Below are positions 1-5,317 of a DNA stretch of 5,340 nt, piece after piece. The notes under the pieces were generated by a model that was given only the letters and a program-made list of their open reading frames with translations, was not told the origin of the DNA and did no database searches. The position numbers and the translations under genes were made by a program. Location of the stretch: the NCBI GenBank assembly GCA_023132505.1, contig JAGLYE010000138.1:1-5340 (forward strand), given 5' to 3'. The number at the start of each line of letters is the position of its first letter. The stretch's first letter is position 1. Origin of the DNA: Bacteroidales bacterium. Lineage in GTDB: Bacteria > Bacteroidota > Bacteroidia > Bacteroidales > B18-G4.

Positions 1-14
1 AACAATTATTGGCT

Positions 15-824
15 ATGAAAAAATTAATTGCTTTTCTGACCATTGCAGGGATGCTGGTTTTTACAGTTTCAACAACTTTTGCGCAGGATCCAGTTGAAGG
101 TACTCCTGAACCAGCTGACACAACTGTTGTTGACACAACTGTTGTTGCTCAACTGGAAACACCTGTTCAAACTTTCGAAGATGAACCTGTAAAAGTAAAA
201 GGTTTCCACCAGGTTCTGAAAGAACAATTTATTCAAGGTAATGCCATGTTCATGAGCTTCGTACTGCTTGCCCTGATCTTCGGGCTGGCAATTTGTATCG
301 AAAGGATCATTTACCTGAACCTTTCTACTACCAATACCAAGAAACTCCTGAACAAAGTGGAGAGTGCCGTTGAAACCGGAGGTGTTGAGGCCGCAAAAGA
401 TGTTTGCAAAGATACTCGCGGACCGGTTGCCAGCATTTTCTACCAGGGTCTTACCAGGTATGACGATGGTCTTGCTGAAGTTGAAAAATCAATTGTTGCT
501 TACGGAAGTGTTCTCATGGGAAGACTCGAAAGTGGTCTCTCATGGATTTCCCTCTTTATCGCCATTGCCCCGATGCTCGGATTTATGGGTACTGTGATTG
601 GTATGATCTCTGCTTTCGATAACATTGAAGCAGTGGGTGATATCTCTCCTGCTGTTGTTGCCGGTGGTATTAAAATGGCACTGCTTACAACCGTATTTGG
701 TTTGATCGTTGCGATCATTCTCCAGATCTTTTACAACTACATCATCTCAAAAGTTGATAGCCTTGTAAATGCCATGGAAGACAGCACAATTTCATTCATT
801 GATATTCTTGCAAAGAATAAATAA
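15..824 (+). CDS. exbB: ExbB/TolQ/MotA-family proton channel subunit with signal peptide
   Basis: This is the inner-membrane channel subunit of a proton-motive-force motor. In the known family, an ExbB pentamer surrounds ExbD helices and energises a TonB- or Tol-type partner. The ATG at 15 is preferred over an in-frame TTG at 9 because it gives a clean signal peptide (Lys2-Lys3, hydrophobic core, likely cleavage after TFA at residue 23) in a 269-aa protein. Residues 24-60 form an acidic, Thr/Val/Pro-rich periplasmic stretch with a DTTVV-DTTVV duplication. Helix 1 spans about 79-100 and ends in the typical Glu96-Arg97. A cytoplasmic domain follows. Helix 2 (about 174-200) carries APMLGFMGTVIGM with Thr193, and helix 3 (about 216-244) has Thr225/Thr226 before VFGL, matching the family's pore-lining threonines. 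It is the first gene seen of the operon, 12 bases before the next. Only 14 bases precede it, so promoter and ribosome site are not visible. ExbB is more likely than TolQ because two exbD genes follow. Confidence 0.93.
   Translation: MKKLIAFLTIAGMLVFTVSTTFAQDPVEGTPEPADTTVVDTTVVAQLETPVQTFEDEPVKVKGFHQVLKEQFIQGNAMFMSFVLLALIFGLAICIERIIYLNLSTTNTKKLLNKVESAVETGGVEAAKDVCKDTRGPVASIFYQGLTRYDDGLAEVEKSIVAYGSVLMGRLESGLSWISLFIAIAPMLGFMGTVIGMISAFDNIEAVGDISPAVVAGGIKMALLTTVFGLIVAIILQIFYNYIISKVDSLVNAMEDSTISFIDILAKNK
117..146 (+). repeat. Perfect 15-bp tandem duplication inside exbB
   Basis: GACACAACTGTTGTT occurs at 117-131 and again, identically, at 132-146. It encodes DTTVV twice (residues 35-44) in the low-complexity periplasmic extension of ExbB. 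The repeat is in frame, so copy changes would lengthen or shorten this linker by five residues without disrupting the protein. Identity at the DNA level suggests a recent slippage duplication. Confidence 0.9.
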
Positions 825-836
825 AAGACAATAACC

Positions 837-1253
837 ATGACTGTTCTAGCATCAAAAATATTGCGCATATTTCTGGGAGTACTCCTGGCAATATCAGCAC
901 TGCTGATGATCCTCTTCTTTGTGAATGTGGTCTCTGTCGACATGGTGATATACTGGGGATACTTCCTCGTGATCTTTACGGCAGTGATTGTCATCCTCTT
1001 TCCCATTGCATTTCTTATCATGAATCCCAAAAATTCTATTAAGATATTTATTTCACTGGGAGTTATGGTGGTTATTGCATTCATTGCCTATTCACTGTCG
1101 CAGAATAATTTTACTGAACTCCAGCTTGAAGAGCTTGGGACAACAGCTGACACAGTTAAATATGTTGGCGCCGGATTGATTTTTACTTATATACTTGCCA
1201 GTTTGGCAGTGCTTTCAATCATCTACGCCAGTATTTCAAGAATCTTTAAATAA
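837..1253 (+). CDS. Four-helix membrane protein of unknown function within the exb operon
   Basis: I cannot assign a function to this 138-aa protein. It is strongly hydrophobic, with four predicted membrane helices at about 9-30, 39-62, 69-87 and 108-132. Positive residues (Lys7, Arg10; Lys65, Lys69; Arg135, Lys138) sit on the faces expected to be cytoplasmic, giving an N-in/C-in topology. The periplasmic loop at 88-107 is acidic (TELQLEELGTTAD). There is no signal peptide, no conserved catalytic-looking motif and no cysteine. It lies 12 bases after exbB and 8 bases before the first exbD, so it is almost certainly co-transcribed and co-translated with the motor genes. The likely role, by inference only, is an accessory or assembly subunit of the ExbB-ExbD complex. 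From memory, a small membrane protein at this position is common in Bacteroidota exb loci. No Shine-Dalgarno sequence precedes the ATG. Confidence 0.85.
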   Translation: MTVLASKILRIFLGVLLAISALLMILFFVNVVSVDMVIYWGYFLVIFTAVIVILFPIAFLIMNPKNSIKIFISLGVMVVIAFIAYSLSQNNFTELQLEELGTTADTVKYVGAGLIFTYILASLAVLSIIYASISRIFK

Positions 1254-1261
1254 GTGTTATT

Positions 1262-1834
1262 ATGGCATCCAAAGAAGTACCTGAAATAAATGCCGGATCA
1301 ATGGCGGATATAGCCTTCCTGCTATTGATTTTTTTCCTGGTAACCACTACCATGGACGTTGATACAGGGATTACAAGGAAGTTGCCTCCACCTGTTGAAG
1401 ACGATACCAAGATGGATTATAAGGAAAGAAATATTTTCAAGGTATTGGTCAGTAGTTCCGACGCCTTGATGGTGGAAGGCGAGCGCAGTAATATCAGTAC
1501 GCTCAAGGAAGACGTCAAGATTTTTATGACCAATCCCACAAACCGGGAAGACCTTCCTGAAAAGGAAATGAGATCTATTGAGAACCTGGGGGATATAGAA
1601 ATATCGAAAGGGGTTGTATCGTTGAAAAATGACCGGGGTACTTCCTACGAAATGTATATTAAGGTACAGAATGAACTTACCGCTGCATTCAGTGAACTCA
1701 GAGATGAGGTCTCGATACGCTTTTATGGGGTCAAGTTCTCTAACCTTATCAATGAAGAACATCGAAAAGCCGTACAACAGGCTGTTCCAATAGCGATCTC
1801 AGAAGCTGAACCTGAAAATATAGGAGGAAATTAG
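1262..1834 (+). CDS. exbD: ExbD-family biopolymer transport protein, long form
   Basis: This is an ExbD/TolR-family subunit, the single-pass protein whose helix sits in the ExbB pore and whose periplasmic domain contacts the energised partner. A short cytoplasmic N-terminus (MASKEVPEINAGS) leads into one helix at about 14-31 (MADIAFLLLIFFLVTTTM). Asp16 lies where the family has its essential proton-carrying aspartate (Asp25 in E. coli ExbD). The RKLPPP at 39-44 matches the Leu-Pro-Pro segment that follows the helix in ExbD. The protein has 190 residues, whereas family members are usually about 130-155. The extra length is a polar, charged section at about 91-122 within the periplasmic domain, plus a C-terminal tail ending in PENIGGN. 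The gene starts 8 bases after its neighbour without a clear ribosome site and ends one base before the second exbD. The family is certain; which exbD paralogue it is remains open. Confidence 0.93.
   Translation: MASKEVPEINAGSMADIAFLLLIFFLVTTTMDVDTGITRKLPPPVEDDTKMDYKERNIFKVLVSSSDALMVEGERSNISTLKEDVKIFMTNPTNREDLPEKEMRSIENLGDIEISKGVVSLKNDRGTSYEMYIKVQNELTAAFSELRDEVSIRFYGVKFSNLINEEHRKAVQQAVPIAISEAEPENIGGN
1822..1827 (+). promoter_or_regulatory. Strong Shine-Dalgarno for second exbD
   Basis: AGGAGG lies inside the last codons of the upstream exbD, with 8 bases between it and the ATG at 1836. It is the only consensus Shine-Dalgarno I see before a gene start in this window. That is notable because Bacteroidota starts usually lack one. 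It fixes the start of the second exbD and suggests independent or boosted initiation across a one-base gene junction. Confidence 0.75.
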
Positions 1835-1835
1835 T

Positions 1836-2303
1836 ATGGCCCGCTTTAAAAAGAAAAAATCATCAGGCATGCAAAAGATCAACACTTCGGCTTTGCCGGA
1901 TATTATCTTTATGCTGCTTTTCTTCTTTATGGTAACTACCACTATGCGTGAAGTTACCCTTATCGTTCAAGTGAAACCTCCTGAAGCCACTGAAGTACAG
2001 AAACTGGAGAAAAAATCACTGGTAAGCTATATTTATGTTGGCGTACCAATAAAAACCCAGTTCGGGACAGAATCCAGGATACAGCTGAACGATGCTTTTG
2101 CTAATACCAGCAATATTGCTGAGTTTATTGCCGCTGAAAAGAATTCACGGGATGAAGCCGACCGTAAATTCCTTACAACTTCCATCAAAGCAGATAAAAG
2201 AACGCGTATGGGAGTGATCACCGACATTAAACAGGAACTCAGGAAAGTCGGGGCTTTAAAAATCAACTATTCCTCACGGAAAGTCGCAAAACTGAGCTAT
2301 TAG
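1836..2303 (+). CDS. exbD: Second ExbD-family biopolymer transport protein
   Basis: This second ExbD/TolR-type subunit has 155 aa, close to usual family length. A very basic cytoplasmic start (MARFKKKKSS) precedes one helix at about 20-37 (LPDIIFMLLFFFMVTTTM), with Asp22 at the position of the family's essential aspartate. VKPPEA at 46-51 corresponds to the Leu-Pro-Pro region. The periplasmic domain ends in a typical ExbD pattern, a helix TDIKQELRKVGA (129-140) followed by the strand LKINYSS. It differs clearly from the preceding ExbD, sharing the helix but little of the periplasmic domain. The two therefore probably have distinct roles, for example forming a heterodimer in one motor, rather than being a recent duplication. 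Translation is likely coupled to the upstream gene (one-base gap, strong AGGAGG). It is the last gene of the operon, with an intrinsic terminator starting about 20 bases after its stop codon. Confidence 0.93.
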   Translation: MARFKKKKSSGMQKINTSALPDIIFMLLFFFMVTTTMREVTLIVQVKPPEATEVQKLEKKSLVSYIYVGVPIKTQFGTESRIQLNDAFANTSNIAEFIAAEKNSRDEADRKFLTTSIKADKRTRMGVITDIKQELRKVGALKINYSSRKVAKLSY

Positions 2304-2325
2304 ATTTTCATATCCATATAATCAG

Positions 2326-2359
2326 GGAAGCATCATCCAAAGGTGCTTCCTTTTTTTTT
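2326..2359 (+). terminator. Intrinsic terminator of the exb operon
   Basis: GGAAGCA (2326-2332) pairs perfectly with TGCTTCC (2344-2350). One G-T wobble and one C-G pair extend the stem inward to nine pairs with a 7-base loop. Nine T follow directly (2351-2359), the classical Rho-independent layout for plus-strand transcription. On the minus strand the sequence after the stem is not T-rich, so it should stop only the exb transcript. The whole element except its outermost bases lies within the 3' end of the convergent protease gene. Confidence 0.9.
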
Positions 2360-3271
2360 GTGCTCATAAAACCTGATCGACAACATCATCACAAGCACAA
2401 TTACAAGACTTGAAATAATTACCAGGGGCTGATCTACTTCACCAACAGACTCAAAATTATGCTGGATATTTCCTTTGGCATAGAACCAGGCTGCAACAAC
2501 TGCAATACCATTATTTACAAAATGGACCAGCACCGGCACCCAGATCGAACGGGTCCAGATAAAAAGGTAGCCAAGGATTATTCCCAGGAAAAGCCTTGGC
2601 AGGAAACCATAGAATTGCAAGTGCAGTGCGCTGAATAGAAATGCCGAGATCAACACGGCTACATGAGGGTTTTTAGTCCATTCCCTGAACAGGCGCAACA
2701 GTACCCCTCTGAATAGGAATTCCTCTCCAATTGCCGAGAGCACAGCAATCATAATGAGATTGATGAGGAGCCCTGCCACCGTTGTGGTTCCAAGAAACAT
2801 GTATGTTAATTCCTTAGCCTGTTCTTCGCTTCGTTTCATCCATTCTTCAACTCCCGCCAGGCACTCAGGCAAGGATAATATCTCATTAAATCCGGCAAGC
2901 CAGTGAATAAAAGGAAGTATGGCAATGATCACAGCTACACCTGTGACAATACTCAGAAATGACGGTGTCAGCTTTATTGCCAGGTACCGGGCAGGGCTTT
3001 TACTTGCCAGCAGGGCAAAGATCAGGGATGGAAATACAAATATTCCCAGGGTGTTGATGATCTGGAGATACCTGAGCATGGGCAGAAAGGATGGATCATT
3101 CAGGCTTAATCCCTCTTTTATATAGTCCAGCATACCGCCACCATAAAACAAGAAGCCCATCGCAATCCCAATGGTAAGAGTGAAAAGCAGGCTCAGGAAA
3201 ATGATCAGCAGAAAACTCAGTATCTTGACCGGTGGTGACTGACTGTATAATATGGGTTCTCTGTTGAACAT
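2333..3271 (-). CDS. CPBP-family (Abi/Rce1-like) intramembrane protease
   Basis: This 312-aa polytopic protein carries the three CPBP signatures: Glu183-Glu184 with Arg188 (GEEFLFRG), Phe213/His217 (FLFSALH) and His250 with Asn254 (HFVNN). These residues form the glutamate/histidine active site of the Rce1-like proteases (clan MG, family M79). About eight membrane helices are visible, at roughly 16-43, 66-90, 104-127, 163-182, 201-219, 223-239, 243-264 and 283-300, with the motifs in the C-terminal half as usual. A charged loop at 140-155 precedes the first motif. Bacterial members are linked to peptide maturation, bacteriocin self-immunity or unknown membrane proteolysis; the substrate cannot be read here. 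The last eight residues (KKKGSTFG) are encoded by the complement of the exb terminator. It is divergent from dusB, with 84 bases between the starts. The ATG is preceded by a plausible Bacteroidota promoter but no Shine-Dalgarno. Confidence 0.92.
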   Translation of the reverse strand: MFNREPILYSQSPPVKILSFLLIIFLSLLFTLTIGIAMGFLFYGGGMLDYIKEGLSLNDPSFLPMLRYLQIINTLGIFVFPSLIFALLASKSPARYLAIKLTPSFLSIVTGVAVIIAILPFIHWLAGFNEILSLPECLAGVEEWMKRSEEQAKELTYMFLGTTTVAGLLINLIMIAVLSAIGEEFLFRGVLLRLFREWTKNPHVAVLISAFLFSALHLQFYGFLPRLFLGIILGYLFIWTRSIWVPVLVHFVNNGIAVVAAWFYAKGNIQHNFESVGEVDQPLVIISSLVIVLVMMLSIRFYEHKKKGSTFG

Positions 3272-3294
3272 ACAACTATGATATAATAAAGGCG

Positions 3295-3326
3295 TAAAAG
3301 TAGTAATTTTGCAACTGCGTCACAAA
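3295..3326 (-). promoter_or_regulatory. Candidate Bacteroidota-type promoter for the CPBP gene
   Basis: Read on the minus strand, TTTG (complement of 3323-3326) is followed after 20 bases by TACTTTTA (complement of 3295-3302). This is one mismatch from the Bacteroidota housekeeping pattern TTTG-N(19-21)-TAnnTTTG. It would start transcription a little over 20 bases before the ATG at 3271. I found no equally good match facing dusB in the same 84-base region. The call is a pattern match in an AT-rich spacer. Confidence 0.45.
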
Positions 3327-3355
3327 TGCCTGAACGGCTGTTAGATTCAGAATAA

Positions 3356-4348
3356 ATGAAAATTGGTAACATCGTTTTTAATACGTATCCGTTATTTCTG
3401 GCCCCTCTGGAAGATATAACAGACCTGCCTTTCCGCCTGATCTGCAAAAAGCAGGGTGCTGATCTGATGTATACTGAATTTATCAGTTCCGAGGGTCTCA
3501 TCAGGGATGCACGCAAAAGTGTGATCAAGCTTGAACTCGTAGATGAAGAACGGCCCATAGGCATACAAATATTTGGCCATGATACCAATAGTATGATCAG
3601 GGCAACAGAGATTGCGGAGCAGGCAAACCCTGACCTGATCGACATAAATTTCGGCTGTCCTGTCAGGAAAGTCACCAACAAAGGGGCCGGAGCTGCTATG
3701 TTGCAGGATATCCCGAAAATGATCGAGATCACAAAGGCTGTTGTGCATGCCACCAAACTACCGGTAACGGTAAAAACACGATTGGGATGGGATGAAAAAA
3801 GTAAGAACATTGTAGAGGTTGCCGAGCAGTTACAAGATACGGGAATAGCAGCACTCACTATCCACGGCCGGACACGCGCTCAACTATACAAAGGTATAGC
3901 TGACTGGACCCTGATTGGAGAAGTGAAAAACAATCCACGCATCAGTATCCCTATTATAGGCAACGGTGATATCAGCAGTCCTGAAATGGCCCTTGAAATG
4001 AGAAATAATTATGGTGTTGACGGCCTCATGATCGGAAGAGCTGCTGTGGGATATCCCTGGATATTTAATGAGATCCGGCAATACTTCAAAGATGGGAGCA
4101 TACTCCCTCCTCCGGATGTTGAGGAAAGGGTTGATGTTTGCAAACAGCACCTGGCCCATTCTGTTGAATACAAAGATGAACGACGGGGTATGTTCGAGAT
4201 GCGAAAGTATTATGGCAATTACTTTAAGGGGTTTAAGAATTTTAAGCCGTATAAGATGAAGCTGATGCAAACGGAGGATGTTGATAGGGTGATGGAGATT
4301 TTGGAAGAGATTGAGGATTATTACAAGATTGAACGATTGAATGATTGA
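3356..4348 (+). CDS. dusB: tRNA-dihydrouridine synthase, DusB type
   Basis: This FMN-dependent enzyme reduces specific uridines in the tRNA D-loop to dihydrouridine using NADPH; it is cytoplasmic. The 330-aa length is normal for DusB. An FMN-binding TIM barrel begins at FLAPLEDITDLPFR (14-27). Catalytic Cys101 lies in DINFGCPVRKVTNKGAGAAML (96-116). Lys140 (VKTRLGW) and His170 (TIHGRTRAQ) are the expected flavin/substrate contacts. IGNGDI (201-206) and DGLMIGRAAVGYPWIF (222-237) form the FMN-phosphate site. The helical RNA-binding domain follows from about 255. The ATG at 3356 places the barrel's first strand at the usual distance from the N-terminus; there is no Shine-Dalgarno. The final residues (KIERLND) and the stop codon are written by an octamer repeat, so the native C-terminus may have been extended slightly. 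It is divergent from the CPBP gene and convergent with the HAD gene, and looks monocistronic. Confidence 0.95.
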   Translation: MKIGNIVFNTYPLFLAPLEDITDLPFRLICKKQGADLMYTEFISSEGLIRDARKSVIKLELVDEERPIGIQIFGHDTNSMIRATEIAEQANPDLIDINFGCPVRKVTNKGAGAAMLQDIPKMIEITKAVVHATKLPVTVKTRLGWDEKSKNIVEVAEQLQDTGIAALTIHGRTRAQLYKGIADWTLIGEVKNNPRISIPIIGNGDISSPEMALEMRNNYGVDGLMIGRAAVGYPWIFNEIRQYFKDGSILPPPDVEERVDVCKQHLAHSVEYKDERRGMFEMRKYYGNYFKGFKNFKPYKMKLMQTEDVDRVMEILEEIEDYYKIERLND

Positions 4349-4350
4349 AC
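4327..4350 (+). repeat. Triplicated octamer GATTGAAC/T over the dusB stop
   Basis: Three head-to-tail copies, GATTGAAC (4327-4334), GATTGAAT (4335-4342) and GATTGAAC (4343-4350), differ by one base only. The dusB TGA stop at 4346-4348 is inside the third copy. Because the unit is 8 bp, any change in copy number would shift the reading frame at the end of dusB. The type resembles the short tandem intergenic repeats I recall from environmental Bacteroidota genomes. Confidence 0.85.
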
Positions 4351-4362
4351 GAAGTAGTTTTA

Positions 4363-4394
4363 CCCTCCCCGACCCTCCCTGCGAGCAGGGAGGG
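4363..4394. repeat. GC-rich perfect hairpin overlapping a minus-strand G-quadruplex motif
   Basis: CCCTCCCTGC (4373-4382) and GCAGGGAGGG (4385-4394) are perfect 10-bp inverted repeats with a 2-base spacer, in practice a nine-pair stem with a 4-base loop. The left arm overlaps CCCTCCCCGACCCTCCC (4363-4379). Its complement has four G-runs of at least three with loops of one or two bases, the standard G-quadruplex pattern. ACCCTCCC is present twice, at 4362 and 4372. No T-run follows on either strand, so it is not a classical intrinsic terminator. It lies between two convergent genes and could still mark their 3' ends. Confidence 0.8.
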
Positions 4395-4454
4395 AGGATA
4401 TATAATTGAAGATTGTTAAAATCGTTCCCCCTCCTTTCCAGAAGGGTAATAAAA

Positions 4455-4506
4455 GATTGGCAATTGTCGATTGGCAATGGAAATACTTCCTACATCGGCA
4501 ATCGTC
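4455..4506 (+). repeat. Degenerate GATTGGCAAT repeats in the dusB/HAD spacer
   Basis: GATTGGCAAT occurs exactly at 4455-4464 and 4469-4478 (period 14). A third, diverged copy of the 14-base unit GATTGGCAATTGTC lies at 4493-4506, with 11 of 14 bases matching. The second and third copies also create an inverted CGATTG (4468-4473) / CAATCG (4499-4504) pair. The array stops four bases before the complement of the HAD stop codon, so it sits in that gene's 3' untranslated region. Confidence 0.65.
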
Positions 4507-4509
4507 ACA

Positions 4510-5145
4510 TCAACCTTTTATAACAAGTTCCTCATCAAACAAATCCATAATCTCCATCCCTTCCTGCAGGTGGACTCCATGGATACCAAGGCCAGCGGCA
4601 ACATCCACATTATCTATCAGGTCGTCAATAAATGCGACTTCAGTTGGATTGAACTGCCCTTCTTCCAATACCATCCTGAATATTTCAGGATCAGGCTTTC
4701 TTACACCCATGAGGTATGAATACCATGTTTTCGTGAAAAAGGCGTTAATACCGGGATAATCATAGTTATCCCGGAAATAGCGGTCGTAACATTCCCAGTG
4801 AATGGCATTGGTATTGCTCAGGAGGTACAGTTTATATCTGGATTTCAGTCTGTTCATGAACATTATTCTTTCCCTGGGGATATCGAGAAGCATGGCATTC
4901 CAGGTTTCATCGATTTCTGCATTGGTAATGGGAACATCAACGATACCCCTGATCTCCGCCCGGAATTCGTCAGGGCTAATCCGGCCTGTTTCCAGTTTAT
5001 GATATATATTATCCTCCAGCAGTCTGATATGCAGTTCATCAACATTGGTTGCCCCTTTTTGCAGCATTCTTTCTTTTACAGCAGCCGGGTTTACATTGAT
5101 GATGACTTCGCCAAGGTCGAAAATAATGTTTTTGATATTTTTCAT
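4510..5145 (-). CDS. HAD-superfamily phosphatase, YihX-like (subfamily IA)
   Basis: This soluble 211-aa HAD hydrolase probably removes phosphate from a small metabolite. Motif I is IIFDLGEVI with nucleophile Asp10. Position 12, usually the general acid Asp, is Gly; this is the DxGxV form I know from YihX (alpha-glucose-1-phosphatase) and relatives. The helical cap holds the typical YHKLETGRISPDEF (48-61). Motif II is LLSNTN with Ser110, followed by His116. Motif III is RKPDPEIF with Lys150. Motif IV is FIDDLIDNV with Asp174/Asp175 for magnesium. All but the second Asp are present, and length is normal for the family. A sugar phosphate is a reasonable substrate guess from the YihX resemblance, but specificity cannot be read. 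The start at 5145 gives motif I at the usual distance from the N-terminus; no Shine-Dalgarno is seen. It is convergent with dusB and appears monocistronic. Confidence 0.9.
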   Translation of the reverse strand: MKNIKNIIFDLGEVIINVNPAAVKERMLQKGATNVDELHIRLLEDNIYHKLETGRISPDEFRAEIRGIVDVPITNAEIDETWNAMLLDIPRERIMFMNRLKSRYKLYLLSNTNAIHWECYDRYFRDNYDYPGINAFFTKTWYSYLMGVRKPDPEIFRMVLEEGQFNPTEVAFIDDLIDNVDVAAGLGIHGVHLQEGMEIMDLFDEELVIKG

Positions 5146-5150
5146 GGATC

Positions 5151-5234
5151 ATAAAAATACAATAATTCAGAAATTAATAAACGCAAGAATAAAAGGTTTT
5201 TACAAATTGATATATACCATTTTTGTATTTTTAT
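5151..5234. repeat. 12-bp inverted repeat upstream of the HAD gene
   Basis: ATAAAAATACAA (5151-5162) and its exact complement TTGTATTTTTAT (5223-5234) are separated by 60 bases. A further TTGTATT lies at 5246-5252, within TTTTGTATT, which also occurs at 5221-5229 (23 bp apart). The left arm begins 6 bases before the HAD start codon. The sequence is very AT-rich, so chance is a real possibility. An operator, or leader/promoter pieces for the HAD gene and a gene beyond the window, are alternatives. Confidence 0.4.
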
Positions 5235-5317
5235 AAATTGTTCTTTTGTATTAAAAATCTACCCTCTAAGAAGGTGGCTTTGGATTGCACCCATTGGGCG
5301 CTTGATGGGAGAAAGAT

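Noticed and set aside
1322..1777. Minus-strand open frame (151 codons) within exbD
   Set aside because: It is antisense to the conserved ExbD helix and periplasmic domain; no independent evidence supports it.
3308..3349. Bacteroidota-type promoter for dusB
   Set aside because: TTTG at 3308 and a weak TAGATTCA at 3342 are about 30 bases apart with two mismatches, outside the usual pattern.
3217..3858. Long minus-strand open frame (213 codons) antisense to dusB
   Set aside because: It lies over the well-supported dusB and the CPBP start, and its translation has no family-like motifs and is rich in Ser/Ile runs typical of a shadow frame.
4363..4400. Classical intrinsic terminator at the GC-rich hairpin
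   Set aside because: The stem is strong, but neither strand has a T-run after it; kept as a repeat/structure instead.
3884..4477. Minus-strand open frame (197 codons) antisense to the dusB 3' half and spacer
   Set aside because: It runs through the repeats and hairpin, shows no recognisable domain, and dusB on the other strand is unambiguous.
4327..4506. CRISPR array
   Set aside because: Repeats are 8-14 bp, head to tail or degenerate, without unique spacers of regular length and without cas genes.
4406..4759. Plus-strand open frames through the repeat spacer into the HAD gene
   Set aside because: They translate repeats and the complement of conserved HAD motifs; Ser/Pro-rich products without family resemblance.
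5262..5310. Possible tRNA or structured RNA leader near the right end
   Set aside because: Short pairings such as CCCAT/ATGGG exist, but there is no cloverleaf, T-loop or known riboswitch signature.
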